DNA of 64,000 nt from Photobacterium lutimaris (GCF_003025555.1 NZ_PYMH01000001.1:248001-312000); one strand, 5' to 3'; shown: positions 40,058 through 48,775, numbered from the stretch's first letter. Numbers and translations are program-made. The notes: generated by a model from the letters alone, not told the origin.

Positions 40058-40978
40058 ATGGGGTCATCTGTAGGATCAGTTTCTGAAACGTGCGTACAAA
40101 AAGGTGAAGAACTCTGTGTATATTATGGCTTAGGGGCTGAGTCGGGTATTGTTGATCTGGAAGTGCCGGGTATTCGTCTGTTTAGGATTAATCACTACCA
40201 TAAGATGACACCACAAATGTACCAGCAAGGTGTGGTAGTGATACTACAGGGTAGCAAAGTTGGTCACCTAAATGATTACCGGTTTGATTATGATACTGAC
40301 CATTGCCTGATTGTTGCAACGCCTTACCCTATAGCTTGTGAAACATTTGCTTCGCCACAAGCGCCATTAATCGGGTTGGACATCGATTTTGACCTGACCA
40401 TTATCCAAGAGCTTGTTGATGCTCTTGAGCAGCACCAGCATAGTGAAATGCCTAAAACGCAAGATAACGGCCGTGGTGTGGCGGTGACGAAAATCACCCC
40501 TGGTATCAGAGATTGCATTTGCCGTTTGTTAGGCTGCTTGAAAGATCCTTTAGATGCCCGTGTATTAGGCAAGCAATTACTGCGCGAGTTTTATTTTCAT
40601 TTACTGAAGAGTGAGCAGGGGCATTTACTCGCACAATACTGTAAGCAGGATAGTGCATTATCGAGGGTGTCACGGGTGATCACCCACGTACAATCGCACT
40701 ACGACCAGAAGCTGGCGATTAATGATTTGGCCGATATGGCAGGGATGAGCGTGTCTGCTTTTCATCGAGCCTTCAAGCAAGTCGTAACGGATCCGCCTTT
40801 ACAGTACATCAAAAAAATCCGACTGAATAAGGCCAAAACCCTGATGTCGCAAGATGGTATGCCGGCAAATGTCGCTGCCTTGAAGGTGGGTTACGAGAGT
40901 CCAACCCAGTTCAGCCGCGAATTCAAGCGCTACTTTGGTGTGCCACCAAGCAGGGTATCTCATATAGGAACATTCTAA
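40058..40978 (+). CDS. AraC-family regulator (YqhC-like)
   Basis: Likely activator of the divergent yqhD. The 306 residues have an AraC_N-type sensor domain (about 20-175; FRINHYHKMTPQMYQQGVVV, and ILQGSKVGHLND) and two C-terminal helix-turn-helix units (about 205-300; LAINDLADMAGMSVSAFHRA and MPANVAALKVGYESPTQFSR, then EFKRYFGVPPS). The start follows GAGGTAAGAG. Enteric YqhC senses aldehydes and switches on yqhD; that role is inferred here from the arrangement. Confidence 0.9.
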   Translation: MGSSVGSVSETCVQKGEELCVYYGLGAESGIVDLEVPGIRLFRINHYHKMTPQMYQQGVVVILQGSKVGHLNDYRFDYDTDHCLIVATPYPIACETFASPQAPLIGLDIDFDLTIIQELVDALEQHQHSEMPKTQDNGRGVAVTKITPGIRDCICRLLGCLKDPLDARVLGKQLLREFYFHLLKSEQGHLLAQYCKQDSALSRVSRVITHVQSHYDQKLAINDLADMAGMSVSAFHRAFKQVVTDPPLQYIKKIRLNKAKTLMSQDGMPANVAALKVGYESPTQFSREFKRYFGVPPSRVSHIGTF

Positions 40979-41023
40979 GCGTGTTAAGTATTTTCTTATC
41001 CTCTGAAATGAAACGTTACAAAT

Positions 41024-41036
41024 AAAACAGTGTTTT
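41024..41036. promoter_or_regulatory. 13-bp palindrome AAAACA-G-TGTTTT upstream of the truncated barrel gene
   Basis: Same core as at 7962 and 41745. Together with the following TAT-TTAAG this looks like the surviving part of a promoter that is duplicated with the barrel gene. Confidence 0.45.
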
Positions 41037-41054
41037 CTATTTTAAGGTTGTGTT

Positions 41055-41549
41055 CGGTTTGTTGGTGGCGGTATTGGTTATCAGAATGATGCGATTAAAC
41101 AGGATATTGTTGGCAATAAGTCATCGAAAAATGCAGAAGATATGACGTATCAACTACGTGGTGGTGTGGTCATTAACGAACAGCACCGTTTGATGGGTAC
41201 TTACAGCTACTTTAGCGATGATATTAATGGTTTGCTAGGTGAGCGAAAGCAAACACAAAATATGTTCCTTGCCTCTTATGATTACTTAATCCCAGTTCAT
41301 CAGAAAATCAATCTATTTGCTGGTGTGTCAGCAGGTTTTGCTGACAATGAGTTCAAAAACAAGATTAGCGGTATCACTGTAGACTCAACGGATTTTGTTT
41401 GGGGAGGGCAGGTGGGTGCACAATTTAAGATCAGTAATAATTGGTCGACAGATCTAACTTACCGACTGCTTGATCAAGACTATGACAAGATTGGTAATGA
41501 AGTTGACTATACCCAGCAGGTTGTTTGGTCTGTTGATTACAAATTTTAA
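41055..41549 (+). pseudogene. 5'-deleted copy of the outer-membrane beta-barrel gene
   Basis: The frame from 41055 to the stop at 41549 encodes the mature part of a barrel protein closely similar to the gene at 41884 (shared FVGGG(I/V)GYQ, TYQLRGG, NMFLASYDYL, NLFAGVSAG, DFVWGGQVGA, QQVVWSVDY(K/R)F). The signal peptide and start are missing: an in-frame TAA stands at 41043, directly before the homologous part, and the first ATG (41142) falls inside the barrel. The promoter-like block at 41024-41050 resembles that of the intact gene, so a deletion seems to have joined the promoter to mid-gene. The remaining frame is intact and has a good terminator, so decay is probably recent. Confidence 0.85.
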
Positions 41550-41570
41550 TCTATTCTGAATGGATATTGA

Positions 41571-41598
41571 AAAGAGGACATATTGTCCTCTTTTTTTA
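41571..41598 (+). terminator. Terminator after the truncated barrel gene
   Basis: Stem AAAGAGGACA (41571-41580) with TGTCCTCTTT (41584-41593), three-base loop TAT, then a T-run. Confidence 0.85.
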
Positions 41599-41599
41599 T

Positions 41600-41883
41600 T
41601 TTTAATGTTTATTTTGTTTTCTATTCAGCTTACGTTTTGCTTTGTGAAAATTAATATAAAAGAATGGTTTTGATTAATTTGCATTTAGTTGGATTAATAA
41701 CCTTATTGAGCAAAACATTGGTTGTTCAGCATGAGTTAAGATAAAAAACGATGTTTTATATCTTAAGTTCCCGTTCAGCAAATAGGCGTATAGTGATTGG
41801 CAAGCAGAAGATATTATATAAGACTTATCCGGCGCATTATAAAAGTTATGAATAATGAAGCTTGGGAGTCCAAGGAGAAATAC
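41600..41883 (+). promoter_or_regulatory. Upstream region of the intact barrel gene
   Basis: An AT-rich spacer (334 bp between coding regions) holding the preceding terminator, a palindrome at 41745-41757 and a ribosome site AAGGAG at 41871-41876. No gene is seen. The palindrome with its flank (TAT-TTAAG) matches the block upstream of the truncated copy. Confidence 0.5.
41745..41757. promoter_or_regulatory. 13-bp palindrome AAAACG-A-TGTTTT upstream of the intact barrel gene
   Basis: Third occurrence of the AAAAC(A/G)(A/G)TGTTTT core. One arm has a single mismatch to perfect symmetry. It lies about 127 bp before the start codon at 41884. Confidence 0.45.
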
Positions 41884-42393
41884 ATGAAAAAGATCACAGC
41901 AATTTCGACGTTAGTACTGGCAGTAATGGCCGCTTCACCAGCATTCGCCGCTGATACACAATGGTTTGTCGGTGGTGGTGTAGGTTATCAAGAAGACAAC
42001 GTGAAAGGTGCAAACGCCCAGAATGGTGAAGATGCCACGTACCAGCTGCGTGGTGGTGCAATCATGAATGACCATCACCGTGTTATGGGTACCTACAGTT
42101 ACATGGACAAGTCATCACAAAACATGTTCCTAGCTTCTTATGATTACCTTGTACCTGTACATCAGAACGTAAATCTATTCGCTGGTGTTTCAGCGGGTGT
42201 GGCAGACAGCAAGATCAGCGGCAGTAGCTCCACTGATTTCGTTTGGGGCGGCCAGGTTGGTGCGATGTATGAAATCAATGATAACTGGTCAACGGATTTG
42301 ACATACCGCTACCTTGATCAGGACTACAGCAAAAACGATACTAAGATTGACTACTCTCAGCAGGTTGTTTGGTCTGTTGACTACCGTTTCTAA
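41884..42393 (+). CDS. Small outer-membrane beta-barrel protein
   Basis: A 169-residue porin-like barrel. The start at 41884 is set by AAGGAG eight bases before it and by the signal peptide that follows (MKKITAISTLVLAVMAASPA, cleaved after FAA near residue 22); the frame is open upstream to 41797 without such signals. Alternating hydrophobic strands, WFVGGGVGYQEDN at the N-terminus and the terminal Phe (VDYRF) fit OMP_b-brl/OmpA-like transmembrane barrels with eight strands. There is no peptidoglycan-binding domain. A 5'-deleted relative lies just upstream. The role may be surface adaptation; ligand unknown. Confidence 0.85.
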   Translation: MKKITAISTLVLAVMAASPAFAADTQWFVGGGVGYQEDNVKGANAQNGEDATYQLRGGAIMNDHHRVMGTYSYMDKSSQNMFLASYDYLVPVHQNVNLFAGVSAGVADSKISGSSSTDFVWGGQVGAMYEINDNWSTDLTYRYLDQDYSKNDTKIDYSQQVVWSVDYRF

Positions 42394-42426
42394 TCGTTTA
42401 CTCGATAAAGCGCTAGTACGAACATC

Positions 42427-42456
42427 AAAAGGGAAAGCGATTGCTTTCCCTTTTCT
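42427..42456 (+). terminator. Terminator after the barrel gene
   Basis: Perfect 12-bp stem AAAAGGGAAAGC (42427-42438) with GCTTTCCCTTTT (42443-42454), loop GATT. Confidence 0.92.
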
Positions 42457-42569
42457 GTACTCTAATTACCGCTGAGCAACAACACCGGGCGAATATAAAT
42501 TCACTGTCTTGTTGTCATAGATACTGCTATAACTAATTGTATTAGAATTATATAAGTCAGGATTCAAGG

Positions 42570-43034
42570 ATGAAGCTACAGATTATAGGGTTAATGCTAA
42601 GTAGCATGTTGGCAGCGCCAACGTTCGCGACCCAATTGGAAGGTGGTACTTGGTTATGTAAAAGACCTGATACTCCGGAGAATATGTTGGAGACCACGTC
42701 GTATCAATTTATGTCTGATGGCACAATTCACTCAGAAGAGTGGCTAAGGCGTTCTGAAAACAATCAAGTACAATTAGAGTTTAAGTTGGCGGTAGACTAT
42801 AGCTACTTTCATAACGGGTTAGATTATGTATTGAAGCCGATAAACTTGACTCGAGATATTGTGGTCGATAAAAACAATGTTAATCCATTTAATAGCGATG
42901 CCCGGCGAGACTTGCTAGGCTACCGTATATTCTTTCAACCCCAGTTCGAAAGCACCAATCGCGCAGCTTTTGTGATGCGCCACCATATCACTCCCGATGA
43001 ACGTTTTACCCTGAATTGTTCTCGTCAAACATAG
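42570..43034 (+). CDS. Exported protein of unknown function
   Basis: I do not recognise this 154-residue protein. It has a signal peptide (1-20, cleavage after TFA). The mature part is about 134 residues with two cysteines (WLCKRP near the N-terminus and LNCSRQT at the end) that could form a disulfide, and an early GGTWLCKRPDTP with YQFMSDGTIHSEEW that looks like a small beta-barrel opening, as in lipocalin-like or META-like proteins. AAGGATG precedes the start. It is convergent with the AraC-type gene, 16 bp apart. Confidence 0.75.
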   Translation: MKLQIIGLMLSSMLAAPTFATQLEGGTWLCKRPDTPENMLETTSYQFMSDGTIHSEEWLRRSENNQVQLEFKLAVDYSYFHNGLDYVLKPINLTRDIVVDKNNVNPFNSDARRDLLGYRIFFQPQFESTNRAAFVMRHHITPDERFTLNCSRQT

Positions 43035-43050
43035 CGTTTTTGTTGTTCAA

Positions 43051-44091
43051 TTATATGGGGCTGCGATGACTGCGTTCCAGTAGTTTTTCCTTATATTGGG
43101 TGGGGGTTTGTCCCCTTTGGCGCTGAAAGGCCTTGCTAAAACTCTGGACACTTTTATAGCCGAGTTCTTCGGCAATGTCTTTAACACTCAGATCGGCCTG
43201 CATATATTTTATTGCTTGGTTACACAAGACATAACTGGTAATTGAACTGAAACTCCAGCCAAATCGGTGGAGCCGGCGTTGGAGTTGCTGTCTTGATAAG
43301 TTGAATTTGTCCGCCACAAAGTCCAAGCTGGGGTATCCATAGAAGCGGGAGTAATTGATCATTTCGTACATCATCTTCGCCACATCATGGGCCTGAGGCA
43401 TATTGAGAAATTCATCCAACTCGAGATTTGATAGCATCATTGGACGTGTGAGCTCAAAAGGGAAGTTATTGCCATGCTCAAGAATAGAAATATCTAACCA
43501 TACTCGGGTAGAGGCACTATTCCAGCGAATATCACAGCCAAAAAACAGCTCGAATTCCCCGTTACCACAAGGCGGTCCACTTAACTCTATCCTCAGTGGG
43601 TGGTAATTCTCTCCCATAAAGTAGCGTAGGGTATTGGTGAACATGATGGCCATGCGCACACTGTCTTGAAAGCGGCCTCTTCCTGATGAGAAATGATTGT
43701 TATAGGTCCACTTGATGATTTTGCCTGACAATTCACCGTGAAATGTTGCTCCTGATTGCAAACAGGAAGTGCCATAATTGATGCGTCGGAAAGTCAGTGC
43801 TAACTCAGGGGTGGATAGAAACCAACCACCAAGTTTATCCATATTATCAAAGCTAATATCTTTCGCCATCTTACTGAGATAAGCACGATTGCCAATCACG
43901 TGCTCGAGATCTTCCAGCCATTGGTTGAAATCAGAATAGGGTACCAAGGTCATAGGCTCTTCGAGCAACTTTGGTGGTACGCCCAACTCACTCAACGTGA
44001 TCCCGTAATGTTTTTGTAAGGCGCGAACAAAAGGTTGGAAAAAGATTGATCGCACAAAGGCAGCCTGAAATTGAGAGTCTGGAAATGGCAT
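43051..44091 (-). CDS. AraC-family regulator with arabinose-binding-like N-domain
   Basis: A 346-residue regulator of the subgroup with an Arabinose_bd-like N-domain (about 20-205) and a C-terminal AraC HTH pair (about 245-338; SLDFVADKFNLSRQQLQRRL and VKDIAEELGYKSVQSFSKAF, then QRQRGQTPTQYK). Members include OruR/ArgR-like and ToxT-unrelated regulators of metabolic or virulence genes. It is divergent from the YiaW-YiaV-like pair, 206 bp away, so it may control that export pair. Ligand unknown. Confidence 0.88.
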   Translation of the reverse strand: MPFPDSQFQAAFVRSIFFQPFVRALQKHYGITLSELGVPPKLLEEPMTLVPYSDFNQWLEDLEHVIGNRAYLSKMAKDISFDNMDKLGGWFLSTPELALTFRRINYGTSCLQSGATFHGELSGKIIKWTYNNHFSSGRGRFQDSVRMAIMFTNTLRYFMGENYHPLRIELSGPPCGNGEFELFFGCDIRWNSASTRVWLDISILEHGNNFPFELTRPMMLSNLELDEFLNMPQAHDVAKMMYEMINYSRFYGYPSLDFVADKFNLSRQQLQRRLHRFGWSFSSITSYVLCNQAIKYMQADLSVKDIAEELGYKSVQSFSKAFQRQRGQTPTQYKEKLLERSHRSPI

Positions 44092-44297
44092 CGCTGCTGC
44101 TCGCTCTGGTGTGGTCTGATTGTGTTGATATTGTACTTATATTGAATCAATCTATCCGATGTTGTGATGTTTGTCACTTTTTCTTACACAATCTCATTAA
44201 CAACAATAAATTTTAAAATGGCCAATGCCTTCCAGTTCTTTGACGTGTGGCTGTGTATTGGCTTACTGATTATGCGTTAGTGAATTGGGAAACTGTT

Positions 44298-44648
44298 ATG
44301 AGTCTCGTCAGCATGCCTTTCGTCGACAGTGGGGTTGATACCGCGCTGCATGTCGTCGCCGCCGTTATTTTGTTTGGATCCATCGCTGCAGCTGCTTTCG
44401 GTTTTTGGCGTATCCATGAATTGCCGATACAAAAAGCCCACAAGAGTGAGCACCATCAATTGGGGTTGATAACCGCCCTGACCTGGATTGGTTTTATTTG
44501 GCATTGGGTTTGGGTCGTGGCCGTAATTATCGCTTTCGTCGATGGGGAGCAAGCGCTTCGCCATATTCGTAATATCTGGAGGGAGAAAGAGGTGCCCTCA
44601 GGATCTGAGCCGGTGATCATGAGTAAAGAGGAGGCTGAAAATGCTTGA
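44298..44648 (+). CDS. yiaW: DUF3302 membrane protein, YiaW-like
   Basis: A 116-residue protein with two hydrophobic helices (about 14-36 and 56-80) and a polar C-terminus. I start it at the ATG at 44298; an open frame back to 44247 has no support. DUF3302 proteins such as YiaW accompany a YiaV-type HlyD protein, as here: the next gene starts 8 bp before this one stops. The family probably works as a partner of the HlyD adaptor. The reaction is unknown. Confidence 0.82.
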   Translation: MSLVSMPFVDSGVDTALHVVAAVILFGSIAAAAFGFWRIHELPIQKAHKSEHHQLGLITALTWIGFIWHWVWVVAVIIAFVDGEQALRHIRNIWREKEVPSGSEPVIMSKEEAENA

Positions 44649-45864
44649 GGGTTTGGCGGTATGGTCACTCTTTATCTACCTGCTGCGATTAGTGGGGATG
44701 CCATGGAATAAATTCACAAAAATGTTTTCCTATCTTGGCGGTTTGGGGTGGTTGGTATTTGTCTGGATTGGTTTGATCACCTTCGCTCCGATGGATATGT
44801 CCGGTGGCTCACTTGTGCAATCGCCACACATTCAGCTGCGTCCGGGGTCGACCAACATTAAAGGCCATGTCGACGAGATTTTGGTTCGTCCGAATGAAAA
44901 GGTGAAAAAAGGCCAGCTGGTTTACACCTTGGATGACGAACAATACCAGATCGCGCTCAAGAAGGCGGAAACACTGCTGGACTCGGCAAAGGTCGCGCTG
45001 TCGATTTCACATGAAGATGTACTCATTGCTAGGCAAAATCACCATGCAGCGATGAAAGACATTGAGATCGCAGAGAATGAGATTGAAGCGGCCAGGGAAG
45101 ATTTGGAGTGGAAAGAAACGACACTACGCCGTTATCAAGAGCAAGATAGGGTGGTTAAGCACACCATTACCGAAACACAAATGGATGAGCAACAAACGGC
45201 CGTTGATGTCGCTCGGGCTAGGCAAGTGACCCTCAAGTCGCAGTTGGATAAAGCGAGGGTGTCAGCCCAACGTGCCCAGCTGGATGTTGAAAAGTCTGAA
45301 TTGTCTGTTGAAAGCCGTAAAGTGGATGTTGCTAACAAGAAAGAAGATGTCGCCCAAGCGCAGTGGAATTTGGACAATACGCGGGTATACGCGCCTGCCG
45401 ATGGGTATCTGACCAACTACATTATGCGTGAAGGCCAATATGTTGGCGTCATGCCGCGGATTCAGATGTATACCGACGAGAAGTATGTCTTGATGCGAGT
45501 AAACCATCAGGCGATCCGCAATGTAAAAGTCGGACAACAGGCTGAGTTCGCCTCACCGGTCTATCCGGGGAAGGTTTTTAGTGCTGAAGTTGAAGGCATT
45601 ATTGAAGCTACGGGCGAATCTCAGGGCAGCTTGCTGGCAAGAGATGACAATGTTCGTCAAACCACTGGCCAGAATGCACTGAACAAACACCACTTTGTTC
45701 GCTTGAAATTGACGGAGCCCGGCGACTATGACATCCCTGTTGGCTCCGTAGGCCTAGCGTGGATCAGTGCAGAGAAGCCGATTAGTTTCTTGGCATTTTT
45801 AGATGTGATTCGCGGCATTATTATTCGCATGAAGTCCCAGATATTCTTTATCTGGTCGATGTAA
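44641..45864 (+). CDS. yiaV: HlyD-family secretion adaptor, YiaV-like
   Basis: A 407-residue membrane fusion protein with two N-terminal helices (about 5-22 and 33-50), a lipoyl half with IQLRPGSTNIKGHVDEILVR, a long coiled coil (about 105-245, rich in Lys/Glu/Ala) and the second half VYAPADGYLTNYI, ending in a hydrophobic tail (about 378-405). It overlaps the upstream YiaW-like gene by 8 bp, so the two are coupled. No pump or outer membrane channel is encoded next to them. Downstream lies a pair of hairpins. Confidence 0.9.
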   Translation: MLEGLAVWSLFIYLLRLVGMPWNKFTKMFSYLGGLGWLVFVWIGLITFAPMDMSGGSLVQSPHIQLRPGSTNIKGHVDEILVRPNEKVKKGQLVYTLDDEQYQIALKKAETLLDSAKVALSISHEDVLIARQNHHAAMKDIEIAENEIEAAREDLEWKETTLRRYQEQDRVVKHTITETQMDEQQTAVDVARARQVTLKSQLDKARVSAQRAQLDVEKSELSVESRKVDVANKKEDVAQAQWNLDNTRVYAPADGYLTNYIMREGQYVGVMPRIQMYTDEKYVLMRVNHQAIRNVKVGQQAEFASPVYPGKVFSAEVEGIIEATGESQGSLLARDDNVRQTTGQNALNKHHFVRLKLTEPGDYDIPVGSVGLAWISAEKPISFLAFLDVIRGIIIRMKSQIFFIWSM

Positions 45865-45920
45865 GACAAACCGGGAGCTCAAAAAGAAATACCCGACGAG
45901 TTCTCTACCGAGTACCGCTC

Positions 45921-45956
45921 TGGGATAACAAGGTTCTCCGAAGCTGAGTTATCCCA
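45921..45956 (+). terminator. First hairpin after the yiaV-like gene
   Basis: Perfect 9-bp arms TGGGATAAC (45921-45929) and GTTATCCCA (45948-45956), 18-base loop, then CTTTT. It is weaker than the one that follows. Confidence 0.6.
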
Positions 45957-45986
45957 CTTTTACTACGACAATGCTGACCGTAGTTG

Positions 45987-46028
45987 GCTGCAATTCTGCT
46001 AGGCTAAGGAATTGCAGCTTTTTTTTTG
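45987..46028 (+). terminator. Strong terminator after the yiaV-like gene
   Basis: Perfect 10-bp stem GCTGCAATTC (45987-45996) with GAATTGCAGC (46009-46018), followed by nine T's. The terminator also supports placing the next gene's start downstream, at 46130. Confidence 0.92.
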
Positions 46029-46048
46029 CTTATCATCCCAGTATTTCT

Positions 46049-46068
46049 AACCAAACCAAACCAAACCA
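46049..46068 (+). repeat. Pentanucleotide tandem repeat (AACCA)4
   Basis: Four perfect AACCA units lie about 60 bp before the start codon of the next gene, in the likely promoter or leader. Short repeats like this can change copy number by slippage. Confidence 0.75.
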
Positions 46069-46129
46069 AGCTCTGCCTCCTAAATCCTATAACTTGATAT
46101 ATAATCGTGGATTACATGGAGTGTTGATC

Positions 46130-46840
46130 ATGCCTTTTGTATTCCCGATAACTCAAATCTATCCTCGAGCGCTTTCCTGTCCCAAGCGATCATCTTACTT
46201 GCTTGTCTTCAGTGTCATGACAGCGCTGTTTTATCCTGTTGCCAGTACGGCGGCTCTGCAACAAGAGTTTGAGTTTGGTGACTCAGCAGACTATGTCCGC
46301 TCACTCCCTGATGCCTTTGACTGTTCAGCCCTCTATCAAGCGGATGTAGCAGAAGAAAGTGAGCAAGAGGGAGTCGCCTTTTGTTTTGATGAAGCGAACT
46401 TATTTCATACTGAAGGGGGGATGCTGACCGCGTTTATGGCTGACGGTGCTGTGGGTAAAGTGGCGTATACCCTTGAGATGTCACCGTCCAACTACAGTGC
46501 CGTGCTGTCTGGTCTGCGTCGCCTGAATTACGTATTCACCCAAGTTACCGTTGGTAATGAAACTTTGGATGTACTATCAGGACTTAAGCTATTGGACAGG
46601 CAAACACTTGATGACCAATTGTTTACCTTAGCCAACCACGCTGATTTCTCTGTTCCGCGAGAATTTATCCTTCTCGATCACCGTAGTTTCAAAAGAGCTC
46701 TCAAGGCCGGAATTAAGAGTGTCGACAGTTTGTTGAACGACAAGACGGCTCAGCGTGGGTTTGAACGCTTAACCATGGTGCACATAAGGGTGAGCAGTGA
46801 TGAAATCCTGCTGCAGGCAAGCCAACCATTTGCGGGCTAG
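46130..46840 (+). CDS. Exported or membrane-anchored protein of unknown function
   Basis: I do not recognise this protein of about 236 residues. The start at 46130 follows TGGAG and lies downstream of the terminator; the frame is open further back but through that hairpin. A basic N-terminus precedes one hydrophobic stretch (about 22-42, ending ASTAALQQE), probably a signal sequence. The mature part is acidic, with two cysteines (DCSALYQ and AFCFDE) and no catalytic motif I know. The C-terminal part (FKRALKAGIKSVDSLLND) is helical. It is convergent with the antiporter gene. Confidence 0.7.
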   Translation: MPFVFPITQIYPRALSCPKRSSYLLVFSVMTALFYPVASTAALQQEFEFGDSADYVRSLPDAFDCSALYQADVAEESEQEGVAFCFDEANLFHTEGGMLTAFMADGAVGKVAYTLEMSPSNYSAVLSGLRRLNYVFTQVTVGNETLDVLSGLKLLDRQTLDDQLFTLANHADFSVPREFILLDHRSFKRALKAGIKSVDSLLNDKTAQRGFERLTMVHIRVSSDEILLQASQPFAG

Positions 46841-46871
46841 TGCCTGTGGCGCAAGGTCGAGTGATAGGGCG

Positions 46872-48044
46872 TTAATCCTTCCGCAGTTTGTTGATCGTCG
46901 ATATAGGTGTCGGGAAGCGGTTTACCACCCAATAGGTCGAGATGATAAAAGTCGTAATCGTCGCCATTTGAATAAATAGGGTTGCTTCGACCGATAATAG
47001 CCCACTGCTCATAGCTGCGTAGGCAACGAGAAAGGAAAACTCACTGGCTTGACTGAGCCTTGCACTTAGCTCATGTTGCATCGTGGGCTTTTCTTTGGCG
47101 ATCTTTAGGGCAATGGAGAATCCCCAATACTTGATAACAACCAGTAAACCGCCAAACGCCAGACCAAAGAAGGTATAGGTATTCCAATCACTGAAGTCCA
47201 TTCTTGCACCAATGGCGAAGAAAAATAAGATCAGAAAGAATTCACGCAGTGGTTTTAAGTGGACTGAGATGGCCTGTGACACCCGACTGGTGGCAATCGA
47301 GATCCCTGCGATAAACGCCCCGCTTTCATAAGATAACCCCATCTGATGACTGAGTTCAGCCCAGAAGAAACACCACGCCAAGGTGGTGAGGAAGCTGTAC
47401 TCCTGAATGACGTCAAATCGCTGGAAAAGAGGCAATATAATGTAGCGTACACCGATAAACGCGAGAGTGCATATTGCGACAAACTTACCCAGCATCAGCA
47501 GGAAACCGATCAATATGGCATTGCCACCGTCCATATTGAGAAAGATGATCACAGTGATCGCGATGATGTCTTGTACCAGTAAAATACTGGTGATTACTTC
47601 CCCCATACGTTGGTGGTGAAGCGTTGTTGTGGGGATCAGTTTTAAGCCAATGACAGTGCTGGAAAACATCAGTGCAGCCGCACAGATCACGGCATCTAGG
47701 AGCGATAGTTGAATGGCTAAGGAAAAAAGAAGAGCGGCGGTAAAAAAGAAAGCACAGGTGCCAAGGGTGATAATGGCACTCTCTTTGAATAAGTTGAGTA
47801 ACTTGTTGGGCTGTAAGTTCAAACCGATAAGAAATAGCAGCAAAATAACGCCAATATTACCAAACTGAGTGATGTGTTCGGGATGGGGGACTAGGTTAAG
47901 ACCATAGGGGCCAATGATAATACCGGCTGCAATATAGGCCAAGATGATCGGCTGGCTAGCGTATAAAAAAAGCGTACCGAGGATCGCAGCACTGATAATA
48001 ATCGCGCATAGTTCAAAGATGAACGGTGCTAAATCAATTGGCAT
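46872..48044 (-). CDS. CPA2-family cation/proton antiporter, KefB-like membrane domain
   Basis: Inner-membrane antiporter of the monovalent cation:proton antiporter-2 family. About 390 residues from ATG 48044 (an in-frame ATG at 48086 is also possible). Twelve or so hydrophobic helices; typical segments are ILAYIAAGIIIGPYGLNL (about 36-53), GNIGVILLLFLIGLNLQP and an ALMFSSTVIGLKL motif with LLVQDIIAI, where Gln-Asp is the ion-binding pair. The usual C-terminal TrkA-N/RCK regulatory domain of KefB/KefC is absent: the protein ends soon after the last helix. The ion (K+ or Na+) cannot be told. Confidence 0.88.
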   Translation of the reverse strand: MPIDLAPFIFELCAIIISAAILGTLFLYASQPIILAYIAAGIIIGPYGLNLVPHPEHITQFGNIGVILLLFLIGLNLQPNKLLNLFKESAIITLGTCAFFFTAALLFSLAIQLSLLDAVICAAALMFSSTVIGLKLIPTTTLHHQRMGEVITSILLVQDIIAITVIIFLNMDGGNAILIGFLLMLGKFVAICTLAFIGVRYIILPLFQRFDVIQEYSFLTTLAWCFFWAELSHQMGLSYESGAFIAGISIATSRVSQAISVHLKPLREFFLILFFFAIGARMDFSDWNTYTFFGLAFGGLLVVIKYWGFSIALKIAKEKPTMQHELSARLSQASEFSFLVAYAAMSSGLLSVEATLFIQMATITTFIISTYWVVNRFPTPISTINKLRKD

Positions 48045-48116
48045 CCCATTAAACCCCAATAAGGAACCCTTGCAAAATGGTGTCACATAAGTTTGGCCTA
48101 AGTTGTTATGATGCGC

Positions 48117-48524
48117 CTAGCGTTTGGTCTGTATCTCGACAATGCCACGTTTGGTTATTCCGGCCAGGTCTGTTTTTGTATTGCCGACACTTTTGTACCT
48201 GAAGGTAATCTGTCTTAGGTTGCGGGCCTGGTGGCGGGGGACGGATATGGCGCGACTGGTTTTGCCCTTGAGAAGAATACCCAAGTCATCGGTGACTATT
48301 TGACTGCCGTCACGAAAGTGCAACGAGATCGATTCCATATTAATAATGCCTTGCTTTGACTTGAGGCGCACTTGCCGGATATCGCGATTATGCCGGTTGA
48401 TATTTACCCGGTCGGTATCCTCCTTGTAGGTAACACGGCGCTCGGTTAAATGCTCCCAGTCTTTGGCGAAGGCTGGTTGGCTGAAAGTAAGAATCAGGGT
48501 AAATAAAAGTAATAAACTTCTCAT
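48117..48524 (-). CDS. Small exported protein, DUF2541/YaaI-like
   Basis: A 135-residue exported protein. I start it at the ATG at 48524 (AAGGTG upstream), giving a signal peptide of about 20 residues (MRSLLLLFTLILTFSQPAFA); the frame extends upstream without signals. The mature part is basic and beta-rich, with INRHNRDIRQVRLKSKQG and ARNLRQITFRYKSVG, which recalls the DUF2541 family (E. coli YaaI). That match is by eye and tentative. Function unknown. Confidence 0.7.
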   Translation of the reverse strand: MRSLLLLFTLILTFSQPAFAKDWEHLTERRVTYKEDTDRVNINRHNRDIRQVRLKSKQGIINMESISLHFRDGSQIVTDDLGILLKGKTSRAISVPRHQARNLRQITFRYKSVGNTKTDLAGITKRGIVEIQTKR

Positions 48525-48775
48525 TGAAAACACCTTAATGCTTGCATGTAATTTAATGATTTTAATGGGTATTGTGTAACTTGCACTCACTCTATATATG
48601 TTGGTGTGGATTGAACAGGCAGCCCTGTCAGAGTTTGGTTAAACCGTATTTTTCTGGTGTAAATGTGGTCGGTTATCGTGCACCTAGTTGTTTGTTAAGC
48701 TCTCAGCAATCCCAATGATGGGAGGATTACTGACAGTTCTTCTAATTATATTTATTGGCGCTTAGGATGATGGAT

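Noticed and set aside
41142..41549. The 135-codon frame at 41142 as a functional gene
   Set aside because: Its ATG is in the middle of a barrel domain; homology starts at 41055 and the signal peptide is missing, so it is a truncated copy.
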